Source: Mytilisepta virgata | Lineage: Eukaryota; Mollusca; Bivalvia; Mytilida; Mytilidae | Direction of reading: 5' to 3' | DNA: 64,000 bases | Assembly (NCBI GenBank): GCA_028015205.1 | Contig: CM051521.1 | Coordinates: 92,046,513-92,110,512 of the forward strand | Shown: in pieces, positions 41,501 through 50,500 of the stretch | Layout of the letters: every line of letters starts with the position of its first letter | Numbering within the stretch: the stretch's first letter is position 1 | Position numbers and translations under genes: made by a program | The notes under the pieces: generated by a model | Databases searched by the model: none | Told to the model about the DNA's origin: nothing | The model's input: the letters and a program-made list of their open reading frames with translations, nothing else

Positions 41501-44500
41501 AGAACTGTTTACAGCTGTGATTTCTCTGTAGTTTTGACTTCAAATTGCACTAATCACTTAGAGTTACTGATCTCTTAAAAAAAATATATTCTGGAATACA
41601 GACTCAGCATTTAATAGCTGGTTGCATGTACACATTTTTATTACATAAAACATTAAAAGGATCTAAAAATTGTGCGTCAGCATTTTTTCAAATTAGTTGG
41701 GTCATTGGTACCAAACAGTCTGTCATAAGATAATACCAGTCATCAAAATATCTATTCTTCTTTGTGATCATTTTAAAAGTCTCCATTATGTACAGTGCTT
41801 TATATGTTAATGGGACTTGACTTTTATGCCTATGAATAATGGTGTCATTGGTTGGTCTGTTGTGGCCATGTTACAGGACATGCATAAAAAGAGTCCAACA
41901 TTTTTTAACAGTTTTATACAGTTTAGGTAGTGGTATTTCAATCAGATGACTTTCTGTTGAGGTAAATATCACACAGTGAATCAAATAAATTACTATGAGC
42001 AGTAGCACTGCATTTCCCAGTGTAAGACTGAGTTCAAAGTAGTTTTGTGAAGAATTAAAAAGGGTAGGTGGTATTGATCTGGTTATTGAAGAAATTTAAC
42101 AAAAAGGCATAGCTGCTGGTAGCTTGAGTATTTTGTTGATTTTTTTCTCAAAAAATTAGTACCAAAATGACAAACCAACTAATATCTTGGTAAGTACAGC
42201 ATATTGAATTTTTGTAAAAGCTACTGATAGCTTGATTGGTAAACTAATCATCACCCTAAAAATGGGTAAACAGGTCTGTGTACATACATTTGGCAGTAGT
42301 GATTAAAGTTGCAATGTCTTGTCAAAGGATTTCACTGGAAAGAATTTAAAGAAAAAAGCATTTTGAAATCCTATCCAGGAATATTTTGGATTCAATATAA
42401 CTTATGTTTGTAATGTGTATGTAAAATATTTTTCTAAATGATTTTAATTTGTTATGAAAAATTTAATATATATATTTCTTTAAGAAACATGAAACAATAG
42501 TTTTGAGTGGTATTTAATCTCAAAATATTCTAACAAAGAACAAATTTGCCAATATGAATTTAAGTCTTCATTTCTTTCTTGAGTTTGACAGTCATTTTTG
42601 GTATGAGACTAAATAATTTAATTCATAACAAAAAATTAGAATGAATTGTGGAAAATGTGTGAGAAATTGTTTATAAGTCATAGATTTTAACACTGTATAT
42701 ATCTGAAGTTTATTTGGGTGTTTAGTGTATTCTTTGTACAATGTATGTTGCTAGTTGTATAGTTACATGTATATAGCTTCTGTCAAATTCCATCTTACCT
42801 TGGACTTGTGGAGAATTGGGAAAGGTGTATTATTTGGGTATTTCATTCTTGAAAGACATGAGTACTGTTGACAAGGACTTGAAGTAACAAGACTTTTGAA
42901 ATGACTTTATTTTACAGTGTCCACAGTAATACAGATTTTCCACCTTCTCCTCCAGTAGACCAAGACCAGTACAGGAAACATAGGTATTATAGTTTATAAA
43001 TTCAGACTTTGATTTAATAGCTTTGTTGTAATTGATTCTTATTTCATTATTATACGTTTAGTAAAATTATGCACGAGGTTCTAATTAAAATGGAGCAAAG
43101 CAGATAAAAAGGCCCTCTAAATTAGGAACCATTCCCAATAATTAAACTGATCAAACTCATGCGGAATTAATCCTGGATAAACAGGATTCTGTATAAAAGA
43201 AAAAAATAATATTGGTATAATTTTATTTTGCAGTACAGGAAGTGTTGATGATGAATTCTCTGTCAAACATAAACAGATTATCAAGAAAATGCAAAGTAAG
43301 TGACGAGTTAAATGATGGAGAATTTTATAAGTTGATCGGGAATCTATGAGATGATTTATGAAGGTGTGTAGTTAATAAAAAATCCTTTGTAAACATGAAA
43401 AAAGGGTTATCAAGCCTTAAGTCAAGGGGATTTTAATTCTTATAAAGTTGGTCGGTTTAATCGATGCCACTGTTAGCAACATTTTGGGTGTTAAGATTTA
43501 ATGAGCAACTTGAATGGTTGGACAAAAATTTTATACTGTATAATCTGGTTTCAGTATTATGGCTTTGCCAATGTATTACTTTGTGTAGCATCTCAAATTA
43601 AAAAGCTAAAAATTAGAAAAATGAAATAAAATAAAACTAATAAGAAATTATGTAAAAATAAAATAAGATAAAGGCAATAAGAAAATTATGTAACAGATAA
43701 ATTGTACTTGTGTAGCCATTCCACCTAATGCCAGGCGGAGCTGTTTTTCCAGAATTTATTTTAAAACTGGATTAAAAAATATTAATCACCTATCTATAGA
43801 CGAATTGGTACCAGATATAACGTTTACAATCGATGTTTCTGCCCAGTGCTGCACCTAGCGTTAACTAGAATTGCTAACTTGTGTTTTTCAGCATTGAAGA
43901 AAAGGTTAAAGAATTTTGAAGAGAACTTTGAACAAGAACATGGATTCAAGGTACATATCTACTTTCATTTAAATTTAAATTTCTGTATATTTACTTATAA
44001 AACTCTTTTTCAGCATCATCTCCGAAACTACTGGACCAGTGAGGACTGAACTGTTGAAGGTCTGAAAGTTTTCAAAAGAATATTTAAAGCAATCATCTAC
44101 ACAAATATCTATGATATCATAAGAAATGATAAAGCATTTATGATCTTATAATGATCTACATGTATGTGTTCAGTATACTACAAACGATTATGATAAATAT
44201 TCTGCTACTGATTCGCTCACATGATCTACATATTCCCCACCGCTAGCGAAGCAGAGGATATATAGCGATGGAGTGTTTCTGTTCATTTGTCATGTTTGTT
44301 CGTCCGTCCATTTGTTCATCTGACTTATTTATTGAAACCTCTCTACACCAGTGAATGGATTTGATTGAAACTTTCACATAATTTTCAGTACAAAGTGGCA
44401 TTCTGCATCACCTATTTTATTTTGATATTTGGGGTTTCCCACAGACAAACATGGACTTTTGCATCTCTTCATAATATGGTAATGTAAGGCGGGTAGGAAT

Positions 44501-47500
44501 GCCCTGTCAGCAACTCCCCTAAACCAGTGAATGGATTTCTGTGAAACTTTTATGAAATCTTCAGTATATATTGCCATTGTGCACTACCTGTATTATTTTT
44601 GATCAGAAGGATTTTGGGGTTTTACACAGACAAACATAGACTTTGCCATTTCTTCATGTAATGTAGGGGGAGTAGGCATGTTCCACCCTCATCTCCTCCT
44701 AATCCAGTGAATGAATTTCAGTCAAGCTTTCAAAGAATCTTCAGTACACATTGCCATTGTGCACCACCTATTTTGGCTTTTGATTGAAATGATTTTTGGG
44801 GTTCACATAGGCAAAAATGAACTTATATGTACATTTCTTTACATTATTGTATCCATAGCAGGGGGTATATATTTGTGAGCTTCGCTCACAGTACTTATAG
44901 TTGCATTTTATCAAAATATGTCCCATTACATGTAATAAAAACAAATGTTCACATTCTTCATTAATATGATACTTAACATGTCATTTTAAACATTTTTCAG
45001 CCATCACATGGTGACAAGATAAGTAGAATGGAAGTAAAGAAATGGATAGCAGAATTAACTAAAGCAAAGAAAGATCTCAGAAGTAAGGAATTAATTATAG
45101 TGGTATAACATGTTTACTGGCTTTAATGAATCAAGTTGTAGTGGCTGAAACTTGAGAGGCTTCAGTGTCTTAGTGATTGAGGTACAACTAAAAGATGTGG
45201 ACATTGTTGGATCACAAGGATTGCCAGTTTTAATTCAAATTTTGTAATATTTATCCATATGTTGACAAGCAAGAGAATTGACAGTTATTGTATTTTGAAG
45301 CACAACAATATTGTTTATTTTAGGACAAGTCTGTCAACAAATAGCATGTAATACATGTAATATGGTAATACATTTATAGCATCCAAATGTCATTTTTAGT
45401 GATGAACACACAGCAAAGTAGCCATTCAGAGATATTGATATCTAAAGTGTATGTTTATTTATCTATACAGAATTGAAAGAGGAAGCTGAGATGGGAAGTA
45501 GAAGTCGTCATGGTAGTGGTGCCTCCTCCAGTAATGAGAGAACAGATCCCCCAGATCTACCACCTACCATGGATTCAACGCTACAGCTAATACTTAGAAA
45601 GCTTAAGGAGAAGAGGAGAGAAAATCAGAGACCTGAGGATATAGAGGTAGAAAATTGTGGTAAAACTGGGCAGATACAAAGTGAAAATATTTGCATTTAA
45701 AAGATTACTTTGAGATCTAATGCATAATACACAGAAAATTTTCAGGCATATCAATTATGCTATTAAAAAAAATATATTTTTGACATTGTGTCACCTTGCT
45801 ATTAAGAATGAAAAAAATAAAACAATCCAAAGATACTAATATTACATGTAGATATAGTAAATTTATACTATGCTGTATACGACTCATTTCAAGGAGTTAC
45901 CGCTCATCAGCAGCATTAAAACCGAAACATTTGGAAGACCAAAAACCAAACTTATTTTAAACAAGAAGTACTCATAACCAAAAATACCGAAATAGGAAGC
46001 CAAATTTCAGCTAAGGAGATCTACCATGTGCAATACAAGGAATGAACCCTTAGTATTTCTATTATTTTTTAATTTTGCTAAATACTGATAATTTCTGTAA
46101 CAAATCAATGAATAATCATGTCAGACAATTCTGACGACTGGGTAGGTGGATACCCTCGGGGACCTAGAGTCCACCATGCAGAGGTATCGTCCCAGGAGTT
46201 TCAAAATAACAATCCAAAGATACTAATATTAGATATAGTAAATTTATACTATGCTGTATACTATTTCAAGGAGTTAACTCTCATCAGCAGCATTAAAACC
46301 GAAACATTTGGAAGACCAAAAACCAAACTTATTTTAAACAAGAAGTACTCATAACCAAAAATACCGAAATAGGAAGCCAAATTTCAGCTAAGAAACTTTT
46401 TAATTTATTGTTTTTGTCTTCATTGTTTCTTTTTGTTTTGTTTTTATCCAATAAAAAGAATCTATCTTTTTTTTTTCAACAGCTCGGTACAAGAGGAAAT
46501 TCAGTCTATAGTTAAAGTTCTTCTATGTAAAAAAAAAAAAATCAACAAAGTGTGTTAAAACATGGAGCATTTTAAGCCTTCACTGTATCATTTATTGTGT
46601 TACATTTTAGTTAATGAACAGAGATCAGGTTCACGAAGAAAAACTTTCAGTTCAAAAAGCTCTGCTACATTTTGAGGGTATACATGGTCGACCTGTAAGT
46701 TTATTTTAGGAATTTTTTCAATTCATGGGTTTGGTCTATACATAAATATTATGAGATTCAGCAATATAGTTTAGTATTATGGTAGGGAGGGTTATATTGG
46801 TAGTTGTAATATTTCTCAAATTACAATTGGAAAAAAATATACAGAATGATTATTTAGCATTTTAAATATTAGTGTATCGTAACATACTGCTTTCAGTTTA
46901 GACATCAGTGTAATGTCTCATCATTGAGGGAAACAATTTAAATTATCATGCACCAAGAAATAATTCTTTCTATGGCATTTATGTATAAAGAAGTAGTAAA
47001 AAAAAATATGAACATAATAATTTAATCATAGTACCATAAAATTGTATGTTACAATTGAAATTTTGGGTGCAGCATGAGATTTTCACTAGAAATTTAGGAT
47101 GAGAAAGAGCAACAAAAGGCATATCTCCTTTGATTAAACATCTTTTGTGTGCATGTAGGTATTTTACGTTGAGAATTAATCAAAGGGTAAGTGAGCTATT
47201 CTCATCACTTTGCATCCGTCGTCCATTAACTTTTACAAAAATCTTCTCCTCTGAAACTACTGGGCCAATTGGAACCAAACTTGGCCACAATGATCATTAG
47301 GTTAACTTGTTTTTAATATATGTTCGATGACCCCGCTTGCCAACCAACATGGCCAACTTGGCTAAAAAAGAACATAGGGGTAAATTGCAGTTTTTGTCTT
47401 ATATCTCAAAAACTAAAGCATTTAGAGCACAATTTGACGGGGTAAAAATGTTCATCAGGTCAAGATCCATCTGCTATGAAATTTTCAGACGAATCAGTCA

Positions 47501-50500
47501 ACCCTTTGTTGGGTTGTTGCCCCTGAATTGTTAATTTTATGGAAATTTTGCAGTTTTAGGTTATCTTTAATATTATTATAGATAAAGACAAACTGTAAAC
47601 AGCAAAAATGTGCAAGAATGTACAATGTAAGATCTACAAATAAGTGAGCATGACCGAAATCATTAATTGACCCCCTATAGGAGTTTTTGCCCTTTAAAGA
47701 CGGCATCTGGTGTAAACTTTCCTTTAAAGATCTTCTCCTCAGAAACTATGTGGCCAATTGGGTCCAAACTTTGTCGGAATGGTCCTTGGGTGGCCCCCTT
47801 CCAAAAAAATGTCTGGCATCCCCGACTACCGACGGATATGGCTGCTGTGACTAAAAATAGAAAAAAGAGGGGATGAATTTGAAAAATCTTTTTCTATGAA
47901 ACTATAGCAGCAGTGGTCCTGAGGACTTCCTCTTTCAGAATTTGTCCGAGTACCCAGACTGTCAACCAAGATGGCCGCCACAGCTGAACTTAGTTTAACA
48001 TAGGACCCTATGGGAAAAATCATATAAAAATCTTCTTGTCTGAAACCACCAAACCAATTGGAACTAAATTTGAGAGCTATGGTCCTTACATGGTCGGTCC
48101 TTTTTCAGAATTATGTCTAATGACCGGGACTGTCAACCAAGATGGCTGCCACAGCAAAACTTAGTTTAACATAGGACCCTATGGGAAAATTCATTTAAAA
48201 CCTTCTTGTCTGAAAATCCTGAGCAAAGTAGAACCAAACTTAGCAGCAATGGTCCTTAGATGGCCATTTCATAAGTGTGTCTGATGACCTGGACTGTCTA
48301 CCAAGATGGCCACCACAGCAAACTTAGTTTAACATAGGACCCTATGGGAAAATTCATCTAAAAAAATTTCTTGTCTGAAAGCACAGAGCCAATTGGAACT
48401 AAACTTGGCAGCAATGGTCCATACATGGTCCTCTTTCAGAATTATGTCCAATGACCTGAACTGTCATCCAACATGGCTACCATATCCAAACTTAGTTTAA
48501 CGTAGGACCCTATGGGAAAATTCATTTAAAAATCTTGTCTGAAACCATCGGGGCAATTAGAACCAGACTTGGCAGCAATGGTTCTTAAATGGTCCTCTTT
48601 TTAGATGACCTGGATTGTCAACCAAGAACACTGCCACAGCCGAACTTAGTTTAACATAGGACCCTATGAAAAAACCAGCCAATTTGACTGTTACTTAGAT
48701 TTTTAGTCATGCTTAAGGTGGACAAGTTAAATTCAGGTGAGCGATAAAGGCTCTTATGAGCCTCTAGTTATGAACTAGACAGTGTATTTTCTAACATGAA
48801 GAAATCTCTTGATCTCTTTCATATTTTATTTTCAGAAAACCAAGGAAGATAAAGACCTGATGAGACCATTGTATGATAGATATCGTCAAATTAAACGTCT
48901 CATTACCAAACCTATGTCTGTAAGTTTATAAATAGAATATATATGCAGTCAACTCTCATTATCTCGAAGTTGTTGGAAACATAGGAAAAGTTCAACACAC
49001 CTGTATAAGGATATATTCTACAGTTCAATCAGTGAATTGCAGATAGCTTCTTTTTTTGTACCACGCTACAATTCCGAGCAGGGGATATAGAAATGCTGAT
49101 GTTTGTCCATCTGTCAGTGTGTCACACTTTGTAAGCGATCTCACATATTCATGCCTCAACAGATTTTCATGAAACATGTCCACATTGAATTGTACGAGTT
49201 CAAATCAGTTATTTTGAAACTTTCTGTCTTGTTATTTATGTCATTTTACTATTATCATAGCAATCTTGTTTTAAAAGGAATCCTACAATTATATTTACAT
49301 TTTGAGTAGATATAAAATTTTATACTTTCAGAAAACCCAAAAACTGTGATAGTTTGATAGTTATTTTTGTAGTAAATTTTGTTTTGAATGAATCTGTTGG
49401 AGATGAATCAACTGATTCTTTCACAAGCAGAGGGAAAAAGTGTCGATAATTGTAATTACATGTATAATTCCCCTATGTCCTGAAATGCTTTTTTTGAGGT
49501 TGAGTAACTTTCTGGATTCATAACTTCGTAGAAAGGTGGCCGAGTGGTCTAGGTAGTTCATCATGGCTACTAATGAACACTAGCCTGTCAACGCTGATGT
49601 TGTGAGTTTGAATTTCACCTGTGGCGGGGTGTATTCAACTCCAATCTTAATTGACAAGGATTGCCAATTTTCTTACCGAAGGTCGCTGGTTCTCTCGGGT
49701 ACTCCAGCTTCCTCCACCAATAGAACGTTGCTGTGAAATAGCCAAATGTGCTGAAAACGCGTAAAAACCCCAACTAAAACAAACAAAACTTTGTAGAAAT
49801 GAAATAAATATACTAGAATGATCTTTGTATTGTAGCCTAGAGAGAAGAAAGAATTACAAACAGTCCCAGAAGATGGTCCCATTGATCTTGTTGATCCTTC
49901 AAGCTCAAAATATGTACGTATGAAATAAAGAACAAATACTGTACATGGTTAGGCTAGGATGTCAGTTAATAGATTGCAAGTGCCATTGACAAAGCAGAAA
50001 TATGCAAGAATTCCAATTTTCTTTGGCAAACTATAAAATCACCAGACATATTTATATATAAAAAAACATTGATGATCTGAAAACATTTTGTTCAAAAAGT
50101 TAATGAGCATATCCATAACCTATTTTCAGTAATGAGAAATTTGACTAACTAAATTATTCTGTCTTAAAATATTTTCTTTTGCAGTCAAGAAATCCAGTAG
50201 TAATGCCTCGTGTTGAGATGGAAGAGGATGATCCAAACGATGAGGTGATGGGAACAATGGACTTTGCTGTCACCAGAGATTTTTCAATATTACGTGGTGA
50301 TACTGGGAGAACTAACCTTATAGATCATAAAACAGGACATTCACCTAAAGTGAAAAGAAATGTGGAAGAAGATATCGCAGAGGCTACAGAAGCCAATCTC
50401 CACGAAATGGACCTGTAAGTTTTAAATTACACATTTATTACATACGTCATCATAAGTACTATTAGTCACCTACCTAAGGTTATCAGTTGAAAGCCTGCTT

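Noticed and set aside
46118..46354. 78-codon frame starting MSDNSDDW
   Set aside because: It runs into one copy of a direct repeat and lies in a FAM13 intron without splice-phase support. Kept only as part of the repeat finding.
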